Below, in pieces: positions 1 to 10,069 of a DNA stretch of 49,230 nucleotides (the stretch's first letter is position 1; each line of letters starts with the position of its first letter). Under the pieces are notes generated by a model. The model saw only the letters and a program-made list of their open reading frames with translations, searched no databases and was not told where the DNA came from. Source of the stretch: JBBCJT01 sp037190665 (GTDB taxonomy: Bacteria > Pseudomonadota > Alphaproteobacteria > Acetobacterales > Acetobacteraceae). A program made the translations under genes and the position numbers. The DNA lies in NCBI GenBank assembly GCA_037190665.1, contig JBBCJT010000069.1, forward strand, positions 1 to 49,230, read 5' to 3'.

Positions 1-48
1 CGCGAGGTAGGCTATCGCCCGCCGCTCACGTTCCAAGGCCGGCGGGCC

Positions 49-133
49 GCGGGCGTGGTGGAACTGGCAGACACGCCGGATTTAGGTTCCGGTGGCGCAA
101 GCCGTGGGGGTTCAAATCCCTCCGCCCGCACCA
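49..133 (+). tRNA. tRNA-Leu (anticodon TAG)
   Basis: The 7-bp acceptor stem GCGGGCG (49-55) pairs with CGCCCGC (123-129). The discriminator is A130 and the CCA end is encoded (131-133). The anticodon arm is CCGGA/TCCGG around the loop TTTAGGT, giving anticodon TAG at 83-85, which reads CUA. The long variable arm (about 93-108) is typical of a class II leucine tRNA, and the T arm carries GGTTCAAAT. It lies 46 nt upstream of the trigger factor gene on the same strand. Confidence 0.96.
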
Positions 134-179
134 TCCGCCCCCGCTAACCGCCGGCCCGGCAGAGGGATTTCCGACCCAG

Positions 180-1514
180 ATGCAGGTCACCGAGACGCTT
201 TCCGAAGGGCTCAAGCGCGGCTTCACCATCGTGGTGCCGGCGGCCGACATCGAGGACAAGCGCGCCCAGCGCCTGGCCGAGCTGGCCAAGACCATGCGCC
301 TGCCCGGCTTCCGCCCCGGCAAGGTGCCCCTGCCGGTGGTCAAGAGCCGCTACGGCACGGCCGTGCAGGCCGAGGTGCTGGAGCAGTCGGTGAACGACGC
401 CACCCGCCAGGTCCTGTCCGACCGCGGCCTGAAGCCGGCGGTGCAGCCGAAGGTGGACGTCGTCAGCGTCGATGAGGGCAAGGACCTCGAGTTCAAGGTC
501 GAGGTCGAGCTGATGCCGGACATCCCGATGCCGGATTTCGCCGGCATCTCGCTGACCCGGCTGAAGACCGAGCCCACCGAGGAGGCGATCGGCAAGGCGC
601 TCGATTCAATCGCCAACCGCGCCCGGGATCTGGTGGAGGTCGCCGAGCCTCGCCCGGCCGTGAAGGGCGAGGTTCTGACCGTTGATTTTGTGGGAAAGAT
701 CGACGGTGAGGCGTTCGAGGGCGGCGCCGCAACCGACGCGGAGATCGAGGTCGGCGGCGAGGGTTTCATCCCCGGCTTCACCGAGCAGCTCGAGGGCATC
801 GCCCCGGGGGAGGCGCGCACCATCAACGTGAGCTTCCCCGAGGGCTATGGGGCCGAGAAGCTCGCCGGCAAGGCAGCGACCTTCGACATCACGGCCAAGG
901 CCCTGAAGCAGCCGGTGGTGCCGCCGGTGGACGATGCGCTCGCCACCAAGGTCGGGTTCGAGAACCTGGGTGCCCTGCGCGAGGGCGTCACCCGGCAGAT
1001 GCAGCGCGAGTACGACCAGGTCTCGCGGCTGAAGCTCAAGCGCGCCCTGCTCGACGCACTGGCGGAGCGGGCCGATTTCGCCGCCCCCGAGAGCATGGTC
1101 GAGGCCGAGTTCGACGCGATCTGGCGCCGGGTGGAGGCCGACATGAAGGCTGGCCGGCTGGATGCGGACGACGCCGGCAAGGACGAGGAGACGCTGAAGC
1201 GCGAGTACCGCGGCATCGCCGAGCGGCGCGTGAAGCTGGGCCTGCTGCTGTCCGAGATCGGCCGGACCAACAACATCGCCGTCTCCAGCGACGAGATGGT
1301 CCGCGCGATGCGCGCCGAGGCCGGCCGCTACCCGGGCCAGGAGCAGCAGGTGATGGAGTTCTTCCGCAAGAACCCCCAGGCCGCCGAGGGGCTGCGGGCG
1401 CCGATCTTCGAGGACAAGGTGGTCGATTTCGTCGTCGAGCTGGCTAAGGTCGAGGACAAGTCGGTCTCCGCCGAGGAACTGGCCGCCGAGTCGGAAGCGC
1501 CGTCCGCCGCCTGA
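180..1514 (+). CDS. tig: Trigger factor (ribosome-associated chaperone and peptidyl-prolyl isomerase)
   Basis: This 444-aa protein is the ribosome-bound chaperone that meets nascent chains at the exit tunnel. The N-terminal ribosome-binding domain starts MQVTETLSEGLKR and contains the family signature GFRPGKVPLPVVKSRYG (about residues 40-57). An FKBP-type PPIase domain follows at about 155-245, with VDFVGKIDGEAFEGG and FPEGYGAEKLAGK. A long helical C-terminal domain ends in an acidic, Ala/Glu-rich tail. Length is normal for the family (430-450). The ATG at 180 is chosen because the family N-terminus begins there; the purine run AGAGGGA lies about 12 nt upstream, so the Shine-Dalgarno is weak. 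The order tig-clpP-clpX-lon is conserved in many Proteobacteria, which supports the assignment. Confidence 0.97.
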   Translation: MQVTETLSEGLKRGFTIVVPAADIEDKRAQRLAELAKTMRLPGFRPGKVPLPVVKSRYGTAVQAEVLEQSVNDATRQVLSDRGLKPAVQPKVDVVSVDEGKDLEFKVEVELMPDIPMPDFAGISLTRLKTEPTEEAIGKALDSIANRARDLVEVAEPRPAVKGEVLTVDFVGKIDGEAFEGGAATDAEIEVGGEGFIPGFTEQLEGIAPGEARTINVSFPEGYGAEKLAGKAATFDITAKALKQPVVPPVDDALATKVGFENLGALREGVTRQMQREYDQVSRLKLKRALLDALAERADFAAPESMVEAEFDAIWRRVEADMKAGRLDADDAGKDEETLKREYRGIAERRVKLGLLLSEIGRTNNIAVSSDEMVRAMRAEAGRYPGQEQQVMEFFRKNPQAAEGLRAPIFEDKVVDFVVELAKVEDKSVSAEELAAESEAPSAA

Positions 1515-1525
1515 CCGGCCAGGTG

Positions 1526-1555
1526 CTTGGCAGAGGGGCGTTCGCTTCCCAGATG
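1526..1555 (+). promoter_or_regulatory. Candidate heat-shock (sigma-32 type) promoter of clpP
   Basis: CTTGGCA (1526-1532), a 15-nt spacer and CCCAGATG (1548-1555) loosely resemble the sigma-32 pattern CTTGAAA-N11-16-CCCCATNT. It lies between the tig stop and the clpP start, 47 nt before the ATG. The -10 match is mediocre, so this is a suggestion only. Confidence 0.28.
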
Positions 1556-1560
1556 ATCAC

Positions 1561-1582
1561 CCCGCGGGCATGTTCCCGCGGG
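1561..1582 (+). promoter_or_regulatory. Hairpin between tig and clpP
   Basis: CCCGCGGG (1561-1568) and CCCGCGGG (1575-1582) form a perfect 8-bp stem around the loop CATGTT; each arm is also self-complementary. No T tract follows. It is 19 nt before the clpP ATG, so it could be a weak tig terminator, an attenuator, or an mRNA-processing or stability element in the clpP leader. Confidence 0.4.
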
Positions 1583-1601
1583 TTCCGATGAAGGATGAGG
1601 C

Positions 1602-2237
1602 ATGACGATCCGCGACCGCGATCCGGCGGAGATCTACGGCAATGCGCTGGTGCCGATGGTGGTCGAGCAGACCGCCCGGGGCGAGCGCGCCTTCGACATC
1701 TACTCGCGCCTGCTGAAGGAGCGGATCATCTTTCTGACGGGGCCGGTCTATGACCAGGTCGCGGCGCTGATCTGCGCGCAGCTCCTGTTCCTGGAGAGCG
1801 AGAACCCGAACAAGGACATCGCCTTCTACATCAACTCCCCGGGCGGGGTGGTGACGGCGGGGATGTCGATCTACGACACGATGCAGTACATCCGCAGCCC
1901 GGTCAGCACGGTCTGCATCGGCCAGGCGGCGTCGATGGGCAGCCTGTTGCTGGCGGCCGGCGCCAAGGGCAAGCGCTACGCCCTGCCGAACGCCCGGATC
2001 ATGGTCCACCAGCCCTCCGGCGGTGCCCAGGGGCAGGCGACGGACATCGAGATCCAGGCGCGCGAGATCCTGGCCACGCGGGCGCGGCTGAACCAGATCT
2101 ACGTCAAGCACACCGGTCAGGCGCTGGAGACGATCGAGAAGACGCTGGAGCGCGACCGCTTCATGTCGGCCGAGGAGGCGCACTCCTTCGGCATCGTCGA
2201 CCAGGTGGTCGAAACCCGGCCGGGCGCGCCCGCCTGA
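1602..2237 (+). CDS. clpP: ATP-dependent Clp protease proteolytic subunit ClpP
   Basis: A 211-aa serine peptidase (family S14), the proteolytic ring that degrades substrates fed in by ClpX or ClpA. The catalytic triad is visible: Ser111 in GQAASMGS, His136 in RIMVHQPSGG and Asp185 in ERDRFMSAEEA. Spacings of 25 and 74 residues from the serine equal those of E. coli Ser97/His122/Asp171. The GG of NSPGGVVTAG forms the oxyanion-hole region. The N-terminal MTIRDRDPAEIYGNALVPMVVEQTARGERAFDIY contains the propeptide and the conserved start of the mature enzyme. The ATG follows the purine run GAAGGATGAGG. clpX lies 170 bp downstream, with room for its own promoter. Confidence 0.97.
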   Translation: MTIRDRDPAEIYGNALVPMVVEQTARGERAFDIYSRLLKERIIFLTGPVYDQVAALICAQLLFLESENPNKDIAFYINSPGGVVTAGMSIYDTMQYIRSPVSTVCIGQAASMGSLLLAAGAKGKRYALPNARIMVHQPSGGAQGQATDIEIQAREILATRARLNQIYVKHTGQALETIEKTLERDRFMSAEEAHSFGIVDQVVETRPGAPA

Positions 2238-2335
2238 GCGGGGCGGGCCGCGAAAAGTGATCGCCGCCGGGCTGTGGCGGCACGAAGCTTGCACTATTTC
2301 CGCAAGGCGGCTGCCCCCAGGGGCGGGCGGTTTGC

Positions 2336-2365
2336 TTGTCGCGCCGCAGCGACGGGGTCTATCTT
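2336..2365 (+). promoter_or_regulatory. Candidate vegetative promoter of clpX
   Basis: TTGTCG (2336-2341), an 18-nt spacer and TATCTT (2360-2365) form a plausible sigma-70 promoter 43 nt before the clpX ATG. This would let clpX be transcribed separately from clpP. Confidence 0.35.
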
Positions 2366-2407
2366 TCCGCGATCACGGCTCCGGCGCGGACCGGGGCGGG
2401 AGTTGGC

Positions 2408-3658
2408 ATGAGTAAGTCGGGCGACAGCAAGAACACCCTCTATTGCTCGTTCTGCGGCAAGTCGCAGCACGAGGTCCGCAAGCTGATCGCGGGCCCGACC
2501 GTGTTCATCTGCGACGAGTGCGTCGAGCTCTGCATGGATATCATCCGTGAGGAGAACAAGACGCATCTCGTGAAGTCGCGGGACGGGGTGCCGACGCCGA
2601 AGGAGATCTGCAAGGTCCTGGACGACTACGTGATCGGCCAGGACCACGCCAAGCGCGTGCTGTCGGTAGCGGTGCACAACCACTACAAGCGGCTCGCGCA
2701 CGGCGCGAAGAACAACGACGTCGAGATCGCGAAGTCCAACATCCTGCTGGTCGGCCCCACCGGGTCGGGCAAAACGCTGCTCGCGCAGACGCTGGCCCGC
2801 ATCCTGGATGTGCCGTTCACCATGGCGGACGCGACCACGCTGACCGAGGCAGGCTACGTCGGCGAGGATGTCGAGAACATCATCCTCAAGCTCCTGCAGG
2901 CGGCGGATTACAACGTGGAGCGGGCGCAGCGCGGCATCGTCTACATCGACGAGGTCGACAAGATCAGCCGCAAGTCCGACAACCCCTCGATCACCCGCGA
3001 CGTCTCGGGCGAGGGCGTGCAGCAGGCGCTGCTGAAGATCATGGAAGGCACGGTCGCGTCCGTGCCGCCGCAGGGCGGGCGCAAGCATCCGCAGCAGGAG
3101 TTCCTGCAGGTCGATACGGCCAACATCCTGTTCATCTGCGGCGGTGCCTTCGCCGGGCTGGAACGCATCATCGGCGCGCGCGGCAAGGGCTCGGGCATCG
3201 GCTTCGGCGCCGAGATCCGCGGCCCGGACGAGCGGCGCATGGGTGCCATACTGCGCGAGGTCGAGCCGGAGGACCTGCTCAAGTTCGGCCTGATCCCGGA
3301 ATTCATCGGCCGCCTGCCGGTTGTCGCCACGCTCGAGGATCTCGACGAGGCGGCCCTGGTCGAGATCCTGACCCGGCCGAAGAACGCGCTGCTCAAGCAG
3401 TACCAGCGGCTGTTCGAGATGGAGGGCGTGCGCCTCGCCTTCACGGACGACGCGCTCAAGGCCGTGGCGCAGCGGGCGATCCAGCGCAAGACGGGCGCGC
3501 GGGGCCTGCGCTCCATCATGGAGAACATCCTGCTGTCCACGATGTTCGAGCTGCCCGGCCTCGACAACGCGGAGGAGGCGGTGGTCAACCGCGAGGTCGC
3601 GGAGGGCCGCGGCACGCCGCTGATCACCTACGGCAAGGAGCGCCAGACGACGGCCTGA
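2408..3658 (+). CDS. clpX: ATP-dependent Clp protease ATP-binding subunit ClpX
   Basis: A 416-aa AAA+ unfoldase that recognises tagged substrates and translocates them into ClpP. The zinc-binding domain has Cys13, Cys16, Cys35 and Cys38 (YCSFCGK...FICDEC). The AAA+ module has Walker A GPTGSGKT with Lys122, Walker B VYIDEVDKI, the pore-loop neighbourhood GYVGEDVENI, and the C-terminal sensor-2 region KTGARGLRSIME. The reading frame is open further upstream to an ATG at 2336, but the family N-terminus (MSKSGDSKNTLYCSFCGK) begins at the ATG at 2408, preceded by GGGCGGGAG, so that start is used. It is followed by lon after 129 bp. Confidence 0.97.
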   Translation: MSKSGDSKNTLYCSFCGKSQHEVRKLIAGPTVFICDECVELCMDIIREENKTHLVKSRDGVPTPKEICKVLDDYVIGQDHAKRVLSVAVHNHYKRLAHGAKNNDVEIAKSNILLVGPTGSGKTLLAQTLARILDVPFTMADATTLTEAGYVGEDVENIILKLLQAADYNVERAQRGIVYIDEVDKISRKSDNPSITRDVSGEGVQQALLKIMEGTVASVPPQGGRKHPQQEFLQVDTANILFICGGAFAGLERIIGARGKGSGIGFGAEIRGPDERRMGAILREVEPEDLLKFGLIPEFIGRLPVVATLEDLDEAALVEILTRPKNALLKQYQRLFEMEGVRLAFTDDALKAVAQRAIQRKTGARGLRSIMENILLSTMFELPGLDNAEEAVVNREVAEGRGTPLITYGKERQTTA

Positions 3659-3678
3659 GCGCCCGCCGTCGGCAGGTC

Positions 3679-3707
3679 CTTGCGGCGGGAGGCGCGGGGC
3701 CCGATAT
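3679..3707 (+). promoter_or_regulatory. Candidate sigma-32 promoter of lon
   Basis: CTTGCGG (3679-3685), a 14-nt spacer and CCCGATAT (3700-3707) fit the heat-shock pattern CTTGAAA-N11-16-CCCCATNT, with the -10 element nearly intact. It is 80 nt before the lon ATG. lon is a classical heat-shock gene, so position and function agree; the sequence alone does not prove use. Confidence 0.45.
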
Positions 3708-3787
3708 CGAGATTCAACTGGTGGCAGGGGCGCGTGCCGAAATCGGGCGCGCCCGGGCCGACCGTCCAGATTGGAGGTCCCTGCGAC

Positions 3788-6217
<2,430 letters not shown>

Positions 6218-6249
6218 ACCGCGCGCGGCGATACCGCACCTGCGAAACG

Positions 6250-6274
6250 GGGCCGCCTTCGGGCGGCCCTTTTC
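6250..6274 (+). terminator. Intrinsic terminator after lon
   Basis: The 8-bp stem GGGCCGCC (6250-6257)/GGCGGCCC (6262-6269) closes a TTCG tetraloop and is followed by TTTTC. It lies 32 nt after the lon stop. The same 20-nt hairpin recurs after hup. Confidence 0.9.
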
Positions 6275-6348
6275 GTTTGGTCGCCGAGTCGCGGGTGCCG
6301 AATCGACGAAACCGGCGGATTCCTTGGGGAAAACGGGGGTCAGGGTCG

Positions 6349-6378
6349 TTGACGGCGCAAAATTGCGCTGCGTAGTGT
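6349..6378 (+). promoter_or_regulatory. Candidate hup promoter with a palindrome in the spacer
   Basis: TTGACG (6349-6354), an 18-nt spacer and TAGTGT (6373-6378) form a plausible promoter about 75 nt before the hup ATG. The spacer contains the inverted repeat GCGCAA-AA-TTGCGC (6355-6368), placed where a repressor would block RNA polymerase. The bound factor, if any, is unknown. Confidence 0.4.
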
Positions 6379-6452
6379 GGCCCCGACCGGGCGGCGATTC
6401 GCGCTGTCCGTGATACGCGCGGACGCAACAGCGAAGGGAAGGGTTGCCGGCG

Positions 6453-6725
6453 ATGAACAAGATGGACCTGATCGCGGCCGTGGCCGACGAGACGGAGCTG
6501 CCGAAGGCCAAGGCGGGTGAGGTGGTGGATGCGGTATTCGCCGCCATCGAGAAGGCACTGAAGAAGAAGCAGGAGGTGCGGCTGGTTGGCTTCGGCACCT
6601 TCGCGACCGCCAAGCGCAAGGCCGGCAAGGGCCGCAATCCGCGCACGGGCGAGGAGATCAAGATCCCGGCGTCGACCTCTGTCCGCTTCAAGGCGGGCAA
6701 GGGGCTCAAGGACGCCGTGAACTGA
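6453..6725 (+). CDS. hup: DNA-binding protein HU
   Basis: A 90-aa histone-like protein, exactly the usual HU length, which bends and compacts DNA as a dimer. Visible features are the helical N-terminal dimerisation region, the hinge VRLVGFGTF, and the DNA-embracing arm GRNPRTGEEIKIPAS with the intercalating Arg-Asn-Pro. The ATG at 6453 (MNKMDLIAAVADE) fits the family N-terminus and follows GAAGGGAAGGG; a TTG nine nt upstream is less likely. It sits between two copies of the same terminator, so it is a single-gene transcription unit. lon-hup adjacency is common in Proteobacteria. Confidence 0.96.
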   Translation: MNKMDLIAAVADETELPKAKAGEVVDAVFAAIEKALKKKQEVRLVGFGTFATAKRKAGKGRNPRTGEEIKIPASTSVRFKAGKGLKDAVN

Positions 6726-6753
6726 GCCGCTGCGCCGGTTCGGAAAGATTGCG

Positions 6754-6776
6754 GGGCCGCCTTCGGGCGGCCCTTT
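6754..6776 (+). terminator. Intrinsic terminator after hup
   Basis: GGGCCGCC (6754-6761), loop TTCG and GGCGGCCC (6766-6773) followed by TTT. The stem and loop are identical to the terminator after lon; the T tract is one base shorter. Confidence 0.85.
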
Positions 6777-6816
6777 GCATATGCGGGGCCGTTCGGGTAC
6801 CGCAGTCGGCGGCGGC

Positions 6817-6888
6817 GGGCGCTTAGCTCAGCGGTAGAGCGTCTCGTTTACACCGAGAGGGTCGGCGGTTCGAACCCGTCAGCGCCCA
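6817..6888 (+). tRNA. tRNA-Val (anticodon TAC)
   Basis: The acceptor stem GGGCGCT (6817-6823) pairs with AGCGCCC (6881-6887), and A6888 is the discriminator. The anticodon stem TCTCG/CGAGA encloses TTTACAC, giving anticodon TAC at 6849-6851. The D arm contains TAGCTCAGCGGTAGAGC and the T loop GTTCGAACC. The 3' CCA is not encoded (TTG follows), unlike the two other tRNA genes here, so it must be added by the nucleotidyltransferase. Confidence 0.95.
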
Positions 6889-7039
6889 TTGCCGCCGGGG
6901 CCATGAAACACCCCGCCGGCCGCCGGCTGCGGGCAGCAAAACAGGCCGGTCGAGCGGCGCCGCGGGGCGGCAACTTGCTGTGGATCAAGGCGGCGATCAC
7001 TCCACCTGGCATAGCTTCGCCGCGTGCGCACACATGTCC

Positions 7040-7068
7040 TTGACACCTTCTCTACCCCCGCCTACACG
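7040..7068 (+). promoter_or_regulatory. Candidate promoter of tRNA-Asp
   Basis: A perfect -35 TTGACA (7040-7045), a 17-nt spacer and TACACG (7063-7068) lie 18 nt before the tRNA-Asp gene. The spacing is right for a stable-RNA promoter, although the -10 matches the consensus at only about half its positions. Confidence 0.55.
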
Positions 7069-7086
7069 GCGCGCTCGCGAGGGTCT

Positions 7087-7163
<77 letters not shown>

Positions 7164-7178
7164 TTGCAGCCATCGCGT

Positions 7179-7213
7179 AAACGGCGCCTGGATCCCCGGA
7201 TCCGGCGCCGTTT
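7179..7213 (+). terminator. Hairpin terminator after tRNA-Asp
   Basis: AAACGGCGCC (7179-7188) pairs with GGCGCCGTTT (7204-7213), and after one unpaired T the inner arms GGATCC/GGATCC close a CC loop. That gives 16 bp in all. The 3' arm ends in TTT but no longer T tract follows. It separates the tRNA unit from the nuo operon. Confidence 0.65.
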
Positions 7214-7345
7214 CCCGTTGCGGGGCAGGCGCTTGTGGCGTAGGCGCGGGGCGGGTGCTGGCTATGGCGAGCCGCCGGTTATGGGGCTATGGTCCGGCTT
7301 GCTGCGCCGCGGCATCGGTGCGGCAATGACGGGCGAGAAATGGGG

Positions 7346-7717
7346 ATGAGGATGCAGCCGCTTCTTGCGGACTATCTGCCGATCCTGGTGTTCATGGCGA
7401 TCGCGGGCGTGATCGCCATCGCGATGGTTGCCGGCAGCCTGATCGCCGCGCGCCAGAAGCCCTATGCCGAGAAGCTCGCGGCGTACGAGTGCGGCTTCCC
7501 TGCCTTCGACGATTCGCGCCGCCGCTTCGACGTGAAATTCTATCTCGTCGCGATCCTGTTCATCATCTTCGACCTCGAGGTCGCCTTCCTGTTTCCCTGG
7601 GCGGTGAGCCTCGCGGATATCGGCCTGTTCGGCTTCCTGTCGATGATGGGCTTCCTGGCCGTGCTGACGGTCGGCTTCATCTATGAATGGCGCAAGGGCG
7701 CGCTGGACTGGGAGTGA
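7346..7717 (+). CDS. nuoA: NADH-quinone oxidoreductase subunit A
   Basis: A small membrane subunit of complex I (about 123 aa) at the junction of the peripheral and membrane arms. Three hydrophobic segments are visible: after residue 8 (YLPILVFMAIAGVIAIAM), around VKFYLVAILFIIFDLEVAF, and near the C-terminus. The conserved loop YECGFPAF with RRRFDVKF between the first two helices is the NuoA/ND3 signature. The frame is open from 7289; in-frame ATGs at 7340, 7346 and 7352 are all possible. I chose 7346 because GGGCGAG lies 8 nt before it, and 7352 (MQPLLADYLP) is nearly as good. It begins the 14-gene nuo run; I see no convincing promoter in the preceding 130 bp. Confidence 0.93.
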   Translation: MRMQPLLADYLPILVFMAIAGVIAIAMVAGSLIAARQKPYAEKLAAYECGFPAFDDSRRRFDVKFYLVAILFIIFDLEVAFLFPWAVSLADIGLFGFLSMMGFLAVLTVGFIYEWRKGALDWE

Positions 7718-7721
7718 TGCC

Positions 7722-8273
7722 ATGAGCGGAAGCGCCATCGCCTGGAACCGCGACGCGCTGCCCCCGGGGCCGGCGCAGGATGCGGTGATCAAGGGCATCA
7801 CCGGCGAGATCGCCGACAAGGGCTTCGTCGTCGCGCAGCTCGACAAGGTGGTGAACTGGGCCCGCACAGGCAGCCTGTGGCCGATGACCTTCGGCCTGGC
7901 CTGCTGCGCGGTGGAGATGATCCACGCCTACATGAGCCGCTACGACCTCGACCGGTTCGGCATCATCCCGCGCGGATCGCCGCGCCAGTCGGACGTGATG
8001 ATCGTGGCCGGCACGCTGACCAACAAGATGGCCCCCGCGCTGCGCACGGTCTACGACCAGATGAGCGAGCCGCGCTGGGTGATCTCGATGGGCTCCTGCG
8101 CCAACGGCGGCGGCTACTATCACTACAGCTACTCGGTGGTGCGCGGCTGCGACCGCGTGGTGCCGGTGGACGTGTACGTGCCGGGCTGCCCGCCCTCCGC
8201 CGAGGCTCTGGTCTACGGGATCATGCAGCTTCAGAAGAAGATCCGCCGGACAGGGACGATCCTGCGTGGCTGA
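7722..8273 (+). CDS. nuoB: NADH-quinone oxidoreductase subunit B
   Basis: This 183-aa peripheral-arm subunit holds the terminal cluster N2 that passes electrons to quinone. The ligands are visible: the tandem cysteines in FGLACCAVEM, the cysteine in GSCANGGGYY and the one in YVPGCPPSAEAL. The start is the ATG at 7722, 4 nt after the nuoA stop, with GGGAG inside the nuoA end as ribosome binding site. The frame is open further upstream, but the extension would lie within nuoA and matches nothing in the family. Confidence 0.96.
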   Translation: MSGSAIAWNRDALPPGPAQDAVIKGITGEIADKGFVVAQLDKVVNWARTGSLWPMTFGLACCAVEMIHAYMSRYDLDRFGIIPRGSPRQSDVMIVAGTLTNKMAPALRTVYDQMSEPRWVISMGSCANGGGYYHYSYSVVRGCDRVVPVDVYVPGCPPSAEALVYGIMQLQKKIRRTGTILRG

Positions 8274-8853
8274 GCTCGACACTTACGCCGCTCTGCCCGG
8301 CGTGCTCGGCGTGACCGAGGAGAAGGACGAGATCGTGCTGCAGGCCGCGCGCGACTCGCTGCCGGACCTGATGCGCACGCTGCGCGACGATCCGCGTTTC
8401 GCCTTCGAGCAGGTGATGGACATCTGCGGCGCCGACTACCCCGAGCGGCCCGAGCGGTTCGACGTGGTCTACAACCTGCTGTCGCTGACGCGGAACGACC
8501 GGCTGCGCGTGATCGCGACCACCGACGGCGTCGCGCCGGTGCCGTCCGTCTCCGCCGTCTGGCCCGCCGCCACGTGGTGGGAACGCGAGACGTGGGACCT
8601 GTACGGCGTGGTGTTCTCCGGCCTCGCCGATCATCGCCGCATCCTCACCGATTACGGGTTCGAGGGGCATCCGCTGCGCAAGGACTTCCCGCTGACCGGC
8701 TATGTGGAGGTCCGCTACGACGAGGAGCAGCGCCGGGTGGTCTACGAGCCGGTGCGACTGACGCAGGATTTCCGCAGCTTCGACTTCCTCTCGCCGTGGG
8801 AGGGCATGACCACGCTGCCCGGCGACGAGAAGGTTGCCCGCAACAACGGGTGA
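8266..8853 (+). CDS. nuoC: NADH-quinone oxidoreductase subunit C
   Basis: A 195-aa peripheral-arm subunit (30-kDa type), part of the quinone-facing Q module together with NuoB and NuoD. Family motifs are ERETWDLYGVVF and HPLRKDFPLTGY near the C-terminus. It starts at a GTG that overlaps the end of nuoB by 8 nt, implying translational coupling. NuoC is a separate protein here, not fused to NuoD as in E. coli, which fits an alphaproteobacterium. Confidence 0.95.
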   Translation: MAELDTYAALPGVLGVTEEKDEIVLQAARDSLPDLMRTLRDDPRFAFEQVMDICGADYPERPERFDVVYNLLSLTRNDRLRVIATTDGVAPVPSVSAVWPAATWWERETWDLYGVVFSGLADHRRILTDYGFEGHPLRKDFPLTGYVEVRYDEEQRRVVYEPVRLTQDFRSFDFLSPWEGMTTLPGDEKVARNNG

Positions 8854-8860
8854 GCCGAGC

Positions 8861-10069
8861 ATGGACACGAACACCGAAACCGGCCCGCAGAAGCGGACGG
8901 TGGAAATTGACAGCCACACGCTGAATTTCGGCCCGCAGCATCCGGCCGCGCACGGCGTGCTGCGCCTGATCCTGGAGATGGACGGCGAAGTCGTGGAGCG
9001 CGCCGATCCGCATATCGGCCTGCTGCATCGCGGCACCGAGAAGCTGATCGAGTACAAGACCTACGTCCAGGCGGTGCCGTATTTCGACCGGCTCGACTAC
9101 GTCGCGCCGATGGCGCAGGAGCACGCCTTCGCGCTCGCCACCGAGAAGCTGCTGGGCATCGAGGTGCCGGAGCGCGGCCAGTGGATCCGCGTGCTGTTCG
9201 CCGAGATCAGCCGCATCCTGAACCACCTGCTGAACGTGACCACCTACGCGCTCGACGTCGGCGCGATCACGCCCGCGCTGTGGGGGTTCGAGGAGCGCGA
9301 GATCCTCATGGAATTCCATGAGCGGGCCTCGGGCGCGCGGCTGCACGCGAACTACTTCCGCCCCGGCGGCGTGGCGCGCGACCTGCCGGCGGGTCTCATG
9401 GAAGACATCGCCGTCTGGGCGCGGGGTTTCCCGAAGTTCATCGACGATCTCGAAGGCCTGCTGACCGAGAACCGCATCTTCAAGCAGCGCACCGTCGATA
9501 TCGGCCACTTCACCGCCGAGCAGGCGATCGCCTGGGGCTTCTCCGGCCCCTGCCTGCGCGCATCCGGCGTGCCATGGGACCTGCGCCGCAGCCGGCCCTA
9601 CGACACCTATGCGCAGGTGAATTTCGAGATCCCGGTGGGTCGCAACGGCGACTGCTACGACCGGTACCTGATGCGCATCCTGGAGATGCGACAGTCGCTC
9701 CGCATCATCGAGCAGGCGCTGGCGGCGATGAAGCCCGGCCCCGTGAAGGTGCAGGACAACAAGATCACGCCGCCGAAGCGCGGCGAGATGAAGCGCTCGA
9801 TGGAAGCGCTGATCCACCATTTCAAGCTGTTCACCGAGGGTTACCACGTGCCGCCGGGTGCGACTTACACGGTGGTCGAGGCGCCCAAGGGCGAGTTCGG
9901 CGTCTATCTGGTCAGCGACGGCACCAACAAGCCGTACCGCTGCAAGATCCGCGCGCCGGGCTTCGCGCATTTGCAGGCGATCGAGGCGATGGGCAAGGGA
10001 CACATGCTGGCCGACGCGGTGGCGATCATCGGCTCGCTCGACGTGGTGTTCGGGGAGATCGACCGGTGA
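8861..10069 (+). CDS. nuoD: NADH-quinone oxidoreductase subunit D
   Basis: A 402-aa, 49-kDa-type subunit forming the quinone pocket next to cluster N2; the family is related to hydrogenase large subunits. Signatures are LNFGPQHPAAHGVLRL (where the quinone-site histidine lies), IGLLHRGTEKLIEYK, and the C-terminal HLQAIEAMGKGHMLAD and DVVFGEIDR. The ATG at 8861 lies 7 nt after the nuoC stop. An in-frame TTG at 8834 would overlap nuoC and is less likely. nuoE overlaps its stop by 4 nt. Confidence 0.96.
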   Translation: MDTNTETGPQKRTVEIDSHTLNFGPQHPAAHGVLRLILEMDGEVVERADPHIGLLHRGTEKLIEYKTYVQAVPYFDRLDYVAPMAQEHAFALATEKLLGIEVPERGQWIRVLFAEISRILNHLLNVTTYALDVGAITPALWGFEEREILMEFHERASGARLHANYFRPGGVARDLPAGLMEDIAVWARGFPKFIDDLEGLLTENRIFKQRTVDIGHFTAEQAIAWGFSGPCLRASGVPWDLRRSRPYDTYAQVNFEIPVGRNGDCYDRYLMRILEMRQSLRIIEQALAAMKPGPVKVQDNKITPPKRGEMKRSMEALIHHFKLFTEGYHVPPGATYTVVEAPKGEFGVYLVSDGTNKPYRCKIRAPGFAHLQAIEAMGKGHMLADAVAIIGSLDVVFGEIDR

